A DNA stretch of 41,363 bases from a virus. Where the stretch lies: IMG/VR virus record IMGVR_UViG_3300008448_000208, positions 1 to 41,363 of that record; one strand, 5' to 3'. Positions within the stretch are counted from its first letter, which is position 1, and each line of letters begins with the position of its first letter. Shown here in pieces: positions 16,407 to 24,741 of this stretch. The notes below the pieces were generated by a model. That model was not told the DNA's origin, did no database searches, and saw nothing but the letters and a program-made list of their open reading frames with translations. The translations under genes were made by a program, and so were the position numbers.

Positions 16407-17357
16407 ATGAGCTATCCGTTTATTTTGCAGGGCGAAAATGTAGTTATTGTTGTTGATGGAGAACCATATACCATCAATAAAACACACGTAGTTTATGGTA
16501 AACTGCTCGATGCTATTAAGGCAGGATTATGGGAAGAAGTTAAAGAACTAGTTAATCCCACTAAGGTTATTCTAAAATTTAGTGATGGTAATGTTAGTAT
16601 CAATGATGGTGAGATGTACTGGAAGGGTCAGCCTTTTCACAATGCATTGGCTACTCGCATGATTCAAATGTTGACTGATGGGTTTGAAATTGATCCAATG
16701 GTTAAGTTTATGCATAATCTTATGCAGAATCCTAGCCGACAAGCGGTTACTGAATTGTATGGGTTTCTAGAAAAGAATAGTCTTCCTATCACTCCTGATG
16801 GTCACTTTCTCGCATATAAACGTGTACGAGAGGATTACAAAGATTGCCATACTGGTACAATGGATAATAGTATTGGACAAGTAGTTGAAATGGAACGAAA
16901 TCAAGTTGACGATAACCGAAACAATACATGTAGTATTGGTTTGCATTTTTGCAGTCATAGTTATTTGTCTAGTTTTAATGGCGACCGTACAGTTATCGTT
17001 AAAATCAACCCATGCGACGTAGTGTCCATTCCTAGCGATTATAATGATGCCAAAGGTCGTGCATGTAGGTATGAGGTTATAGGAGAGGTTGGCCGAAATC
17101 CAATTGATGAGATTGAGTTCACCAAGTCGGTTCAGACAAACGCTAATAGTGTAGAATTAACGGAACGTGCAGTAGAACCAAAAATGGGAATCAGTCCTTT
17201 TTACCGCGGCTATACTGATGGTTTCAATGGTAAACTTTATAATCCTGATTATTTTTCTACTGATGATCAAGAAAAGTACGAAGAGGGATTTGACAAAGGC
17301 CAATATCATAAAGATTTCGGCTTTGCCGAGACGTATAGGTACGAAGAAAACTATTGA
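16407..17357 (+). CDS. rIIB: RIIB-like protein
   Basis: The 316-residue protein follows rIIA directly and resembles RIIB. A central block includes FLEKNSLPITPDGHFLAYKR and CSIGLHFCSHSYLSSF, which I recall from RIIB homologues. RIIB acts with RIIA; the mechanism is unresolved. A C-terminal repeat-like acidic stretch (GYTDGFNGK, YEEGFDKGQ) may be a binding site. A strong terminator follows. Confidence 0.88.
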   Translation: MSYPFILQGENVVIVVDGEPYTINKTHVVYGKLLDAIKAGLWEEVKELVNPTKVILKFSDGNVSINDGEMYWKGQPFHNALATRMIQMLTDGFEIDPMVKFMHNLMQNPSRQAVTELYGFLEKNSLPITPDGHFLAYKRVREDYKDCHTGTMDNSIGQVVEMERNQVDDNRNNTCSIGLHFCSHSYLSSFNGDRTVIVKINPCDVVSIPSDYNDAKGRACRYEVIGEVGRNPIDEIEFTKSVQTNANSVELTERAVEPKMGISPFYRGYTDGFNGKLYNPDYFSTDDQEKYEEGFDKGQYHKDFGFAETYRYEENY

Positions 17358-17363
17358 CCTAAT

Positions 17364-17395
17364 AAAAGTAAAAAGTCTTTGGCTTTTTACTTTTT
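17364..17395. terminator. Bidirectional rho-independent terminator after rIIB
   Basis: The 12-bp stem AAAAGTAAAAAG / CTTTTTACTTTT with a 7-nt loop is flanked by T-runs on both strands. It separates rIIB (plus) from the membrane protein gene ending at 17387 (minus), and the right arm overlaps that gene's stop. Confidence 0.8.
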
Positions 17396-17710
17396 AGGTT
17401 TGTGGCTTATTGTTTTTATAAACATAGTAATAACTATTGTTGCTATTGTTATGTTTAATAAAGTTTCACCCATAACTCCTAGATTTGAATAACTTAATGG
17501 ATGATCTCTTCCAACAATCATTTGTATGATTATGCTTATACCTACAAACAATGAGCATAATCCCGTGTACCACAGTGGCGTTAATATCCATTTTGGCAAA
17601 TAGTTGTTACACACTGCTACATATAACGATCCCATGAAGATAACAATATGTGCTAATAAATTGGTGTACAGCAAGTTTTCATGAATAATATCATTTATGA
17701 TAGATATCAT
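17387..17710 (-). CDS. Small membrane protein with three to four helices
   Basis: The 107-residue product has hydrophobic segments near 16-36, 43-63 and 80-100, with the motif LPKWILTPLWYTGL between them. It overlaps the upstream membrane protein gene by four bases, so the two are coupled. Possibly part of the lysis apparatus; not proven by sequence. Confidence 0.75.
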   Translation of the reverse strand: MISIINDIIHENLLYTNLLAHIVIFMGSLYVAVCNNYLPKWILTPLWYTGLCSLFVGISIIIQMIVGRDHPLSYSNLGVMGETLLNITIATIVITMFIKTISHKPKK

Positions 17711-18030
17711 CTTTTTATCTCCTTGACCGCTTCAACTATGTCTTTATTTTGATTTTTAATTAAAAAATTTGCTACCATACCTAAAACACTATACGCTAAA
17801 AATCCAATAACAAACCCTGACATTAGTTGAGTTTCCCAATTATTATCTAATCCTATATATTGTAAAATAGGTCCTGCGAATATAGTAGCACTACCCGTAG
17901 AAATTGATCCTCGAAAGAATGCTTCTCCTATAGTTTTGGGTCGTATAAAGGTTAATATCGCTGCTCCCCCAAATAATCCGCCGACCATAGCAGATAGTTT
18001 ACTGATCGCAACTGTAGAAAGTTCATTCAT
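17707..18030 (-). CDS. Holin-like small membrane protein
   Basis: The 107-residue protein has two to three hydrophobic helices, glycine/alanine-rich (GGLFGGAAILTF, GSATIFAGPILQYIGL, FVIGFLAYSVLGMVANFL), and a charged C-terminal tail. Size and layout match phage holins, which form lethal pores in the inner membrane. A GATAAATA late-type element lies 38 bases upstream, as expected for a lysis gene. No endolysin gene is seen nearby. Confidence 0.6.
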   Translation of the reverse strand: MNELSTVAISKLSAMVGGLFGGAAILTFIRPKTIGEAFFRGSISTGSATIFAGPILQYIGLDNNWETQLMSGFVIGFLAYSVLGMVANFLIKNQNKDIVEAVKEIKR

Positions 18031-18067
18031 ATGTAAAATTTCCTCGAAGTAAACACATTCTTTATAT

Positions 18068-18075
18068 TATTTATC
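18068..18075 (-). promoter_or_regulatory. Late-type octamer GATAAATA for holin-like gene
   Basis: The minus-strand GATAAATA would start transcription near 18062, giving a ~32-nt leader with GAGGAAAT before the ATG at 18030. Confidence 0.5.
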
Positions 18076-18110
18076 CAAATGCCTATAAAAAATATAGTCT
18101 ACTTTTATTC

Positions 18111-18139
18111 TTGACATATAATATAATCTGTGTTATACT
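18111..18139 (+). promoter_or_regulatory. Sigma70 promoter
   Basis: TTGACA (18111-18116), a 17-bp spacer and TATACT (18134-18139), for the small membrane peptide and the metallophosphoesterase. Confidence 0.88.
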
Positions 18140-18164
18140 GCTATACGTTAAATAAAGTTTAAAA

Positions 18165-18257
18165 ATGAAACCTATATATAGAGAATTATTAATTTTTGTG
18201 GTATGCTTGTCTTTAGGATTCCTAATTTCTAGAGTAATATTGCACAATTTAAATTAA
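18165..18257 (+). CDS. 30-residue single-span membrane peptide
   Basis: ATG 18165 opens a 30-codon frame with a short N-terminus (MKPIYRE), one hydrophobic helix (about 8-26) and a polar end. It lies directly downstream of a strong promoter and nine bases before the next gene. Function unknown. Confidence 0.55.
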   Translation: MKPIYRELLIFVVCLSLGFLISRVILHNLN

Positions 18258-18266
18258 AGGTATAGT

Positions 18267-19118
18267 ATGCTTAAATTAGCCGTTTGTTCAGACTTACACC
18301 TAGAATTCGGTGATATCGACTTAAAAAATGATGAAGGTGCAGATGTTTTAATCCTCTCAGGTGATATTCTTATTGCCCAAGATTTACATGATCATCCTGA
18401 ACCAGATACCCCATATTCTCCTGAAATTGTTAAAACACTGGGATCCAGGCAGCTTAAAGCACAATTATACCGTGACTTTTTCAAACGTTGTAGTTTACAA
18501 TTTCCTCATGTAATTTACATTGCAGGAAATCATGAATTTTATCATGGTAAATTTATCGGATCACTGCAAGACTTGAGAAATGAGTGCGATAAGTTTTCTA
18601 ATGTTTACTTTTTAGAAAATGATTGTAAAAAAATTAATGATGTAACTTTCATTGGATCTACGTTGTGGACAGATATGAATAAGGGTGATCCATTAACGTT
18701 ACACACGGTTGGTGATATGATGAATGATTTTAGAATTATTCGTCATGATGGTCTTGGTCATGTAAAATTACGTCCCGCGCATGCGGCAGCACGCCATCGT
18801 AAAAGTATTGATTATATCCGTACTGTAGTAGAAGGAAAGTTTGATGAAAAATTTGTTGTGGTAGGCCATATGGCACCTTCTAGTCTTTCTATTGCACCTG
18901 AATACCAAAATGATACGCTTATGAATGGGGCATATTATTCTGATTTAAGTGAATTTATTTTGGATCACCCACAAATTAAACTTTGGACGCATGGTCATAT
19001 GCATCAACCATGCGATTATATGATGGGTGATTGCAGGGTAGTTTGCAATCCTCGAGGATATCATGGATATGAACAGCAAGCAGTTGATTTTAAACTCCAA
19101 TATTTGGATATTCTATAA
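18267..19118 (+). CDS. Metallophosphoesterase (calcineurin-like)
   Basis: The 283-residue protein has all metal-binding blocks of the family: SDLHLE (D9, H11), GD (32-33), GNHE (87-90), GH (200-201) and GHMH (243-246, with an additional H242 preceding it in some alignments). It would hydrolyse phosphomonoester or diester bonds with two metal ions; the substrate is not predictable. GSTLW near 130-134 is shared with the degenerate paralogue-like protein encoded at 8961-9650. An AAAGG ribosome-binding site precedes the ATG. Confidence 0.9.
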   Translation: MLKLAVCSDLHLEFGDIDLKNDEGADVLILSGDILIAQDLHDHPEPDTPYSPEIVKTLGSRQLKAQLYRDFFKRCSLQFPHVIYIAGNHEFYHGKFIGSLQDLRNECDKFSNVYFLENDCKKINDVTFIGSTLWTDMNKGDPLTLHTVGDMMNDFRIIRHDGLGHVKLRPAHAAARHRKSIDYIRTVVEGKFDEKFVVVGHMAPSSLSIAPEYQNDTLMNGAYYSDLSEFILDHPQIKLWTHGHMHQPCDYMMGDCRVVCNPRGYHGYEQQAVDFKLQYLDIL

Positions 19119-19138
19119 GAAACATTTGCCCTTTACTA

Positions 19139-19167
19139 TTGATAAGACTATATCTAAGTGATATAAT
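19139..19167 (+). promoter_or_regulatory. Sigma70 promoter for wHTH gene
   Basis: TTGATA (19139-19144), a 17-bp spacer and TATAAT (19162-19167). The leader contains a small hairpin (CGTTG...CAACG) before an AAGAGGAAAT ribosome-binding site. Confidence 0.85.
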
Positions 19168-19210
19168 CATTTCACGTTGTTAGATCAACGACTTTTTAAG
19201 AGGAAATAAA

Positions 19211-19465
19211 ATGACTGTAACTAAACAACAAGCCCTTCTAGAGGCTCTTCAGAGTGGTGAACAACTCACTGCCAAGCAAATCGCCCATCGTTTTGGTATG
19301 CCCAACCCAACTGCAAGTGTCAGCGCACTTCGCTTCCAAGGGTACGCTATCTACGCAAATAAGCGTACCAATAACCGTGGTGATACTTATACCAAGTATC
19401 GTCTTGGAACACCTAGCCGTGAAGTAGTCGCTGCTGGTTATCGCGCTCTATCAATGGGAGCGTAA
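19211..19465 (+). CDS. Small winged-helix DNA-binding protein
   Basis: The 84-residue basic protein has a helix-turn-helix-like segment (LTAKQIAHRFGMPNPTASVSAL, about 18-39) followed by a YRLG wing. This fits a monocistronic phage regulator: own promoter, strong ribosome-binding site and a dedicated terminator. Targets unknown. Confidence 0.78.
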   Translation: MTVTKQQALLEALQSGEQLTAKQIAHRFGMPNPTASVSALRFQGYAIYANKRTNNRGDTYTKYRLGTPSREVVAAGYRALSMGA

Positions 19466-19480
19466 TGTCTTTTTGACATG

Positions 19481-19507
19481 AAAAAAGGGGCGAGTTCGCC
19501 CTTTTTT
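19481..19507 (+). terminator. Rho-independent terminator
   Basis: A-run plus GGGGCGA pairs with TCGCCC plus a T-run around a tiny loop, a classic intrinsic terminator 15 bases after the wHTH stop. It is nearly symmetric and could also work on the opposite strand. Confidence 0.9.
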
Positions 19508-19562
19508 CGCTTTTTAAATCAAAAATATAGTATAATATTATAACTCTATTTTAGGAGATAGC

Positions 19563-20042
19563 ATGGGATTATTTCACACACTAATGAACAAATTGGGTAG
19601 ATATAAATTAATCCCAGACAGAAGGTCAGGGGAGGATTATCTACATAGGTATTATCTCTTTTTGAAAGATCGTGCCAAGTTCCCGTTTAATGTTACTCTG
19701 CATAAAATTGTTCGCAGTGACGATCCTGTCATGCACGATCATCCATGGCCGTACATGACTATCATTCTTAAAGGTGGTTATTACGAACATACTCCTGTGT
19801 TTGATGAACATGGTAAAAAGATAACCGAAGTGTCTAGGTGGAGAGGTCCTGGCTCTATAATCCGTCGTAAGGCAAAAGAATTTCATTGGCTTGAATTAGA
19901 TGGAGACCAAGCTGCACTGACTCTATTTTTTATGGGAAGGCAACAACGTGACTGGGGATTTTTAGTTACTGCTAGTACTGACGCCGATCAATGGGTACAA
20001 TGGGAAAAGTACTTAGCAAACAATAAAGAATATCAACTATAA
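19563..20042 (+). CDS. Cupin-like phage protein
   Basis: The 159-residue protein contains HKIVRSDDPVMHDHPWPY (two cupin histidines), a GGYYEHTP strand, a second half with RRKAKEFHWLEL and a TLFFMGRQQRDWGF block. This matches small cupins found in phages and bacteria, of unknown reaction, with a likely metal site from the HDH and FHW histidines. An AGGAG ribosome-binding site precedes the ATG. Confidence 0.75.
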   Translation: MGLFHTLMNKLGRYKLIPDRRSGEDYLHRYYLFLKDRAKFPFNVTLHKIVRSDDPVMHDHPWPYMTIILKGGYYEHTPVFDEHGKKITEVSRWRGPGSIIRRKAKEFHWLELDGDQAALTLFFMGRQQRDWGFLVTASTDADQWVQWEKYLANNKEYQL

Positions 20043-20051
20043 CCAACCTTA

Positions 20052-20059
20052 ACTAAATA
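20052..20059 (+). promoter_or_regulatory. Late-type octamer ACTAAATA
   Basis: The last base lies 7 nt before the ATG at 20066 and no Shine-Dalgarno sequence is present, so the message would be essentially leaderless. The match to TATAAATA is six of eight. Confidence 0.35.
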
Positions 20060-20065
20060 ATCGTA

Positions 20066-20383
20066 ATGATTGAATTGCTGTGTCTAATCCTAGGAATTTA
20101 TCTAGGATATAAATTGGGTCTTATGTATGCTAATTTTAAAGCAATGATGCCCATTAGTGAGCCGATAAATCTACAAGAGACTAAAGAATCATTGTTGTTT
20201 ATCGAATATAATAATGATACACTATACTTGTATGATAAAAAAAATAATAATTTTATATGTCAAGGAAAAACATTAGAAGAACTAGCATTTTTGTCTAAAA
20301 GACATAATAATATAAATGATGCTGTTGTATTGGATGCAAAATCAAATAGTATATTAGTTTTCTCAAACGGTAAAGTTGTATGA
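20066..20383 (+). CDS. Single-span membrane protein
   Basis: The product has 105 residues with one N-terminal membrane helix (3-22) and a polar, beta-rich remainder. It overlaps the next gene by four bases. Not recognised. Confidence 0.7.
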   Translation: MIELLCLILGIYLGYKLGLMYANFKAMMPISEPINLQETKESLLFIEYNNDTLYLYDKKNNNFICQGKTLEELAFLSKRHNNINDAVVLDAKSNSILVFSNGKVV

Positions 20384-20913
20384 AAGTAAATTTTAAACCT
20401 TATAATAAAAAGAATGATCGTAAGATTAGTGTCGATATCCATAACTTTGATACTTGGTCATTAGACCATACTTTGGCGCACATTATATATCCTGCATTAT
20501 GTCAGTTAAAAGATACCAAACATGGTATACCTTCTGAATTCTCTATTGCAGGAGGCGAAGATTATTCAGAGCAGGATAGTTTTGATTTTTATAAAGACAC
20601 TCATAAAGAAGCATTTGATGAATGCTGTAAGAAATGGGATGAAGTGTTAGATAAAATGATTTGGGCCTTTTATCAGATAGCATTCGCTGACTATGATGAT
20701 TTATATCATCATGGTAATATAGATGTTGATTGGGTAAAAACCGATACTTTATATCCTAATCCAGTAACTGGAAAAATGGAGCTGACTTATCAGATGGTAG
20801 ATAAAAACCCCAATGATCATTGGTATGATCATGTGGGTCATCAATTACATCAAGCAAGAATTCAAGAAGGTCTTGAATTATTCGGAAAATACTATATGTC
20901 TCTTTGGGATTGA
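20380..20913 (+). CDS. Conserved phage protein, acidic, unknown function
   Basis: The 177-residue protein has the segments DHTLAHIIYPALCQLKDTKHG and WDEVLDKMIWAFYQIA, which I recall from a widespread T4-like phage family without assigned function. The many His, Asp and Trp residues suggest a globular protein. Start overlaps the upstream gene. Confidence 0.75.
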   Translation: MKVNFKPYNKKNDRKISVDIHNFDTWSLDHTLAHIIYPALCQLKDTKHGIPSEFSIAGGEDYSEQDSFDFYKDTHKEAFDECCKKWDEVLDKMIWAFYQIAFADYDDLYHHGNIDVDWVKTDTLYPNPVTGKMELTYQMVDKNPNDHWYDHVGHQLHQARIQEGLELFGKYYMSLWD

Positions 20914-20914
20914 T

Positions 20915-21151
20915 ATGAAAAACATTACTACTTATCTATCTGCATTGGAAGATTTAACACAAAATAAAAATAAAACAGTAAGCAAAATTGAATATGAAAA
21001 ATTTTGTAACGAATTTTTATTTGATAAACTAAAAGGAGAAAACTTTGGGGAAATGTTTTGTAAAAAGTTTGGCTTTAACAATACTTTCTTAAAAGGATTT
21101 TCTGAAGAAACATCGAAATATCATATTGAAAAACTGGGATATATAAAATAA
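20915..21151 (+). CDS. Small hypothetical protein
   Basis: The product has 78 residues. ATG 20915 directly follows the previous stop and is preferred over an in-frame ATG at 20813 buried in the upstream gene. Lys/Phe-rich, with two cysteines. The stop overlaps the ferredoxin start by one base (TAATG). Confidence 0.7.
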   Translation: MKNITTYLSALEDLTQNKNKTVSKIEYEKFCNEFLFDKLKGENFGEMFCKKFGFNNTFLKGFSEETSKYHIEKLGYIK

Positions 21152-21477
21152 TGACACACTTAGTAACAGAGAATTGTATCAAATGTAAGCATACTGATTG
21201 CGTTGTAGTTTGTCCGGTAGATTGCTTTTACGAAGGTCCAAACTTCTTGGTAATTAATCCTGATGAATGTATAGATTGCGGGGTATGTATACCTGAATGT
21301 CCTATAGAGGCTATTGTTGAGGGAGATGAGTCAGAGGTAAAAGACTATAAATTTTGGTTTGATTTAAATTCTAGATTATCTAGCAAGTGGCCTAATATAA
21401 CTCAAAAAAAATCTGCATTACCTGATGCAATAGAATATAAGGATAAACCAAATAAAATTGATTTGCTTGAAGAATGA
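21151..21477 (+). CDS. fdxA: 7Fe ferredoxin, FdxA type
   Basis: The 108-residue protein is a proteobacterial-type [3Fe-4S][4Fe-4S] ferredoxin. By family, C9, C17 and C50 would hold the 3Fe cluster and C21, C40, C43 and C46 the 4Fe cluster; all are present. The C-terminal helix with WPNITQKK is also typical. It carries electrons for reductive reactions; the partner is unknown. It lies directly upstream of dCMP deaminase (4-bp overlap), and an ErpA-like Fe-S carrier is encoded 5 kb away. Confidence 0.93.
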   Translation: MTHLVTENCIKCKHTDCVVVCPVDCFYEGPNFLVINPDECIDCGVCIPECPIEAIVEGDESEVKDYKFWFDLNSRLSSKWPNITQKKSALPDAIEYKDKPNKIDLLEE

Positions 21478-22001
21478 AAAAAAAGTTTATTGATTATTTC
21501 ATGAATATAGCAGACTTGACTAGCAAGTTAAGTTATGCAAAACGATTACAAGTAGGAGCTGTAATTGTAAAAGGTAATCAGATTATTGGTACTGGATATA
21601 ATGGCATGCCGGCTGGATGGGAAAATAACTGTGAACTTACTGAGTTTATGCCGTTCGACGCACATGAACACCTAGATCCAACTGAACTTTGGCACACATG
21701 GCCATACTATGGTATGTTTTGGATAGATGGATTTGAATGTAATAAACGATATCGATTGAAGACTCGTCCTGAAGTCCTTCATGCCGAAAGCAATGCATTA
21801 ATGAAAGTTGCAAAGTCCACCGAAAGTAGTGAGGGTGCAACATTATTTTGTACACATGCCCCTTGCATTGATTGTGCTAAACTGATTTATCAAGCAGGTA
21901 TCGATACATTATACTACCGTGAGCAATACCGCGACGACTCCGGAGTAAAATTTTTAAAACAAGGCGGGGTCAATGTCCATCAGCATACCGACAGCATATA
22001 A
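21474..22001 (+). CDS. dCMP/deoxycytidylate deaminase
   Basis: The 175-residue zinc deaminase converts dCMP to dUMP for thymidylate synthesis. Motifs: HAE (103-105) with the catalytic glutamate and PCIDC (130-134) with two zinc cysteines. The N-terminal [19 protein letters not shown] segment is typical. An insertion at about 54-100 resembles T4-like enzymes. It is coupled to the ferredoxin gene and its 3' end overlaps the next gene by 29 bases. Confidence 0.92.
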   Translation: MKKKFIDYFMNIADLTSKLSYAKRLQVGAVIVKGNQIIGTGYNGMPAGWENNCELTEFMPFDAHEHLDPTELWHTWPYYGMFWIDGFECNKRYRLKTRPEVLHAESNALMKVAKSTESSEGATLFCTHAPCIDCAKLIYQAGIDTLYYREQYRDDSGVKFLKQGGVNVHQHTDSI

Positions 22002-22176
22002 AGTTGAAATAAAATTGCCATATGGCGAATTAAGACTTGTTGTTGAATGGTGTGATCGTAATTGCATTAATGAATGGCGATATATGGAAGATCCGGATGG
22101 AGATATGTATAACAGTTGGGTATTCTTTTTTGAATCAGAAAGAGATTATATGGCATTTACTTTTTGGAAGAACTAA
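21973..22176 (+). CDS. Small aromatic-rich phage protein
   Basis: The product has 67 residues with the pattern [23 protein letters not shown] and FFFESERDYMAF, which I recall in small T4-like phage proteins of unknown function. It starts inside the deaminase gene, an unusually long 29-bp overlap. Confidence 0.7.
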   Translation: MSISIPTAYKVEIKLPYGELRLVVEWCDRNCINEWRYMEDPDGDMYNSWVFFFESERDYMAFTFWKN

Positions 22177-22415
22177 TGAAATATTATACATTTAAAAGAG
22201 AATCTAATGACTTTGATGATATACTATCAGATAGTGTTATAAAACACAAAATAAAAACAAAAGTTTCTTGGTCTTGTAATTTACTTTTGGGATTCTCTGA
22301 CGATAACGATAATTTATTCGGGTACATTGTTTTAAAGTACGGAGATAGTATCGTCAATCCATTTGAAAAGGATTTTAAACCTATAATAGGAATCGACTAT
22401 TCTTTGAATAAATAG
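22176..22415 (+). CDS. Small hypothetical protein
   Basis: The product has 79 residues. ATG 22176 overlaps the upstream stop as TAATG and is preferred over an ATG at 22164. No motif recognised. The 3' end overlaps the late-type octamer of the next gene. Confidence 0.68.
   Translation: MKYYTFKRESNDFDDILSDSVIKHKIKTKVSWSCNLLLGFSDDNDNLFGYIVLKYGDSIVNPFEKDFKPIIGIDYSLNK
22407..22414 (+). promoter_or_regulatory. Late-type octamer AATAAATA for Ig-like gene
   Basis: It matches TATAAATA at seven of eight bases. A start near 22420 gives a 14-nt leader with AAAGAG before ATG 22434. Confidence 0.5.
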
Positions 22416-22433
22416 ATATATTAAAGAGATAAT

Positions 22434-23483
22434 ATGTCTAGTGAAAATTTAGATTCAGAATATATTCTTGAGATACAGAACATCATTGGTCAAGATAATT
22501 TATCTGACCATTCTACCTCGATAGTGTCAGATCAAAGTGTATCTACAGAATACAATACCCCCATTAACGGGAATCTATTGGCAAATGTTGTAGATGACGG
22601 TAACTATAATGTAACCTCTATTTTGGTATCGGGGGCATCCGTACCTATAGGTCAACCATATTTGATATCAAATACGGGAACATTGAATATTTCTATCCAT
22701 GGTGTATGGGAATTTTTTCCTGAATCAGGCTTTTCAGGGGCGGTGCCGCCTATAAGTTATACTGTATATAATCAGAATGGGTCAGCAGGTAACGCGGTAC
22801 TATTCATCAATGTAGGTTCTCCGTTTGTTTATCCTGCAGTATTTGATGGTAATGAAGAAGTATATAGTGGATGGTATACCAACAGTTCAGGAAATGTGTT
22901 ACTAAATGCAACAGGTGGCATTGGATCATATACAGTAGCATCATTTACTATAGATGATTATTTGGGTACATTAAATCAACCTCTTGTTATTTCTAATATC
23001 GGAAATTTAATAATAAATTCTAATGGTGAGTGGTATTTTAATCCACTTCCTACTTATTATGATTCTACATTATATATAAATTATATAGTTACGGATACCA
23101 TAAATAACGCTGATCCATCGACTCTACAGATAACAGTAAAATCTCCTGCTATATTAGTGGTCAGTAATAATATTACGGCAACTACACAAATGAATACTAA
23201 TATATCGGGTAATGTTTTGTATGGTATTACAGGTGGAGGAGGAAGTTATGCCATAAGTCAATATACTGTTGATAATTTAATTGGACAATTAGGGCAAGAA
23301 TTACAAATTCTTAATGTTGGGGCTTTTGTATTAAATGCAAATGGAACATGGGCATTTTTACCATTGACTACTTTTTCGGGTAATGTACCAGCGGTGCATT
23401 ATACAGTATATGATATCAGTGGCCAATCTCAAATAGCAACTTTGAATATTATTGTGACCGGCAATACATCCGATTCCTTATAA
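22434..23483 (+). CDS. Ig-like repeat protein, probable virion surface protein
   Basis: The 349-residue protein contains three repeats of about 90-100 residues (roughly 38-128, 135-232, 238-343). Each runs from a NxxxNGNVL-like start through a V.I..VG/ISNxGxLxIxxNGxWxFxP core to a YTVY and a final LxIxV strand. This is the VCBS/cadherin-like pattern seen in adhesins and phage decoration proteins. No signal peptide. The late-type promoter supports a structural role; carbohydrate binding is inference. Confidence 0.8.
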   Translation: MSSENLDSEYILEIQNIIGQDNLSDHSTSIVSDQSVSTEYNTPINGNLLANVVDDGNYNVTSILVSGASVPIGQPYLISNTGTLNISIHGVWEFFPESGFSGAVPPISYTVYNQNGSAGNAVLFINVGSPFVYPAVFDGNEEVYSGWYTNSSGNVLLNATGGIGSYTVASFTIDDYLGTLNQPLVISNIGNLIINSNGEWYFNPLPTYYDSTLYINYIVTDTINNADPSTLQITVKSPAILVVSNNITATTQMNTNISGNVLYGITGGGGSYAISQYTVDNLIGQLGQELQILNVGAFVLNANGTWAFLPLTTFSGNVPAVHYTVYDISGQSQIATLNIIVTGNTSDSL

Positions 23484-23518
23484 TTTACTAAAATGTAGCA
23501 TGCACATTTAATAAATTT

Positions 23519-23526
23519 TATAAATA
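23519..23526 (+). promoter_or_regulatory. Late promoter, perfect TATAAATA
   Basis: An exact match to the T4 late consensus. The predicted start near 23532 leaves a 12-nt leader containing AAGGGAT before ATG 23544. Confidence 0.6.
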
Positions 23527-23543
23527 CATATAAAGGGATTACT

Positions 23544-24002
23544 ATGACAATGAGAGACTTGCTTGATAAAATGAATGATATCAGTAATACTGATATTGAA
23601 ATGGAAGTAAATGATAGTTTTGATATTGAAATAAACGAACATTTTGTTATTGAAACAGGTGTTTTAGGATTTACTGAAGATGGTATAGTATTAGAATCAG
23701 ATCAAACTATGCTAGATTTGTTGGGATTAAACAATATCTTGATAGAATCAGAAGATATTGATGAGGCTGAATATCGAGGTAGAAAAGTACCTTTAGGTAA
23801 GCCTATGCAAGGTGACGTAGCAAAATCTAAAGTATACGTAAAGAAACCAAATGGAAAAATTGTAAAAGTAAATTTTGGTGATAAAAATATGCGTATAAAA
23901 AAATCTAACCCATCACGCCGTAAAAGTTTTAGAGCAAGGCACCGTTGTGATAACCCCGGTCCTCGTTGGAAGGCCAGATACTGGTCATGTAGAGCTTGGT
24001 GA
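23544..24002 (+). CDS. Conserved phage protein with basic C-terminal motif
   Basis: The 152-residue protein has an acidic N-terminal two thirds and a strongly basic C-terminus with SNPSRRKSFRARHRCDNPGP and a final WSCRAW. I recall this C-terminal block as conserved in many T4-like phage proteins of unassigned function. RKVPLGKPMQGD in the middle is also conserved. A perfect late promoter suggests a virion or assembly role. Confidence 0.78.
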   Translation: MTMRDLLDKMNDISNTDIEMEVNDSFDIEINEHFVIETGVLGFTEDGIVLESDQTMLDLLGLNNILIESEDIDEAEYRGRKVPLGKPMQGDVAKSKVYVKKPNGKIVKVNFGDKNMRIKKSNPSRRKSFRARHRCDNPGPRWKARYWSCRAW

Positions 24003-24032
24003 CCAAAACATTTGAATTAATTTTTATATACT

Positions 24033-24040
24033 ATATAATA
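24033..24040 (+). promoter_or_regulatory. Late-type octamer ATATAATA
   Basis: A weaker match, but its last base lies 6 nt before ATG 24046 as in the other predicted leaderless late genes. It could equally be a sigma70 -10. Confidence 0.3.
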
Positions 24041-24045
24041 TTACT

Positions 24046-24231
24046 ATGACAAATAAAAATCCAGCGCAACTTAACACCAGATATGAAGTAATTACCCAAG
24101 AAGATCCTGAGACAGGTGATCTTCTTTTGCCTATTCCTCCCCAACTATTAAAAGAATTGGGCTGGAAAGAAGGTGATGAATTAGACTTTGATATAAGAAA
24201 AGACGGATCTATTTTTTTAAAAAAGAAATAA
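24046..24231 (+). CDS. AbrB/SpoVT-like DNA-binding protein
   Basis: The product has 61 residues with a swapped-hairpin AbrB domain: LLLPIPPQLLKELGWKEGDE followed by LDFDIRKDGSIFLKK. Family members are dimeric transcription regulators or MazE-type antitoxins. No toxin gene is adjacent (the next gene is structural in type), so a regulator is likelier. Confidence 0.8.
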   Translation: MTNKNPAQLNTRYEVITQEDPETGDLLLPIPPQLLKELGWKEGDELDFDIRKDGSIFLKKK

Positions 24232-24681
24232 ATGACTGACGATAAAATAAACCCCCCTGGTTATGTAGACAGTTTATATGGAGCAGTGGGATTAGGAGAT
24301 ATGAACGGTCATGTAGATTATACTAATATAATGAATAGTATTGTTAATAATAATTTTAATTATACTAGTATTAATTCTACTCAAACGCACCCCGCTCCAA
24401 TTTATACTACTACGAATACATCCTTTCCGTGGATTTCAACCACACAAAATAATAAACCGTTAATGGTACAAGGAGATGCTGAATTCACCGGGGATTTAAT
24501 GATAAAGGGTAAAAGTTTAATCGAATCTTTGGAAAAAATAGAAGAGAAATTAGCCATACTTCGTCCCAACTATGAATTAGAGGAAAAATGGGAAAATCTT
24601 AGAGATTTACGAAAACAATATATGCAATTAGAAAAAGAAATTTTAGAAAAAGAGCAAATTTGGTCTGTACTAAAAAAATAA
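24232..24681 (+). CDS. Probable virion-associated protein with C-terminal coiled coil
   Basis: The 149-residue protein has a low-complexity Asn/Thr-rich N-terminal half, a beta strand block (VQGDAEFTGDLMIKGKSL) and a C-terminal coiled coil (about 95-149). The GDLMIKGKSL block followed by a coil is common in phage structural proteins. It begins at the base after the AbrB-like gene's stop. Confidence 0.7.
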   Translation: MTDDKINPPGYVDSLYGAVGLGDMNGHVDYTNIMNSIVNNNFNYTSINSTQTHPAPIYTTTNTSFPWISTTQNNKPLMVQGDAEFTGDLMIKGKSLIESLEKIEEKLAILRPNYELEEKWENLRDLRKQYMQLEKEILEKEQIWSVLKK

Positions 24682-24683
24682 TA

Positions 24684-24712
24684 TTGACATTAAATATAAT
24701 TTTTGTTATCAT
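24684..24712 (+). promoter_or_regulatory. Sigma70 promoter
   Basis: TTGACA (24684-24689), a 17-bp spacer and TATCAT (24707-24712), two bases after the upstream stop. It supports ATG 24742 rather than a TTG at 24703 as start of the next gene. Confidence 0.7.
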
Positions 24713-24741
24713 TGAGTGCTATTAATTCTATTAGTAAGATT

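Noticed and set aside
24046-24231. AbrB-like protein as antitoxin of a toxin-antitoxin pair
   Set aside because: Neither neighbour looks like a toxin; the next gene is a structural-type protein.
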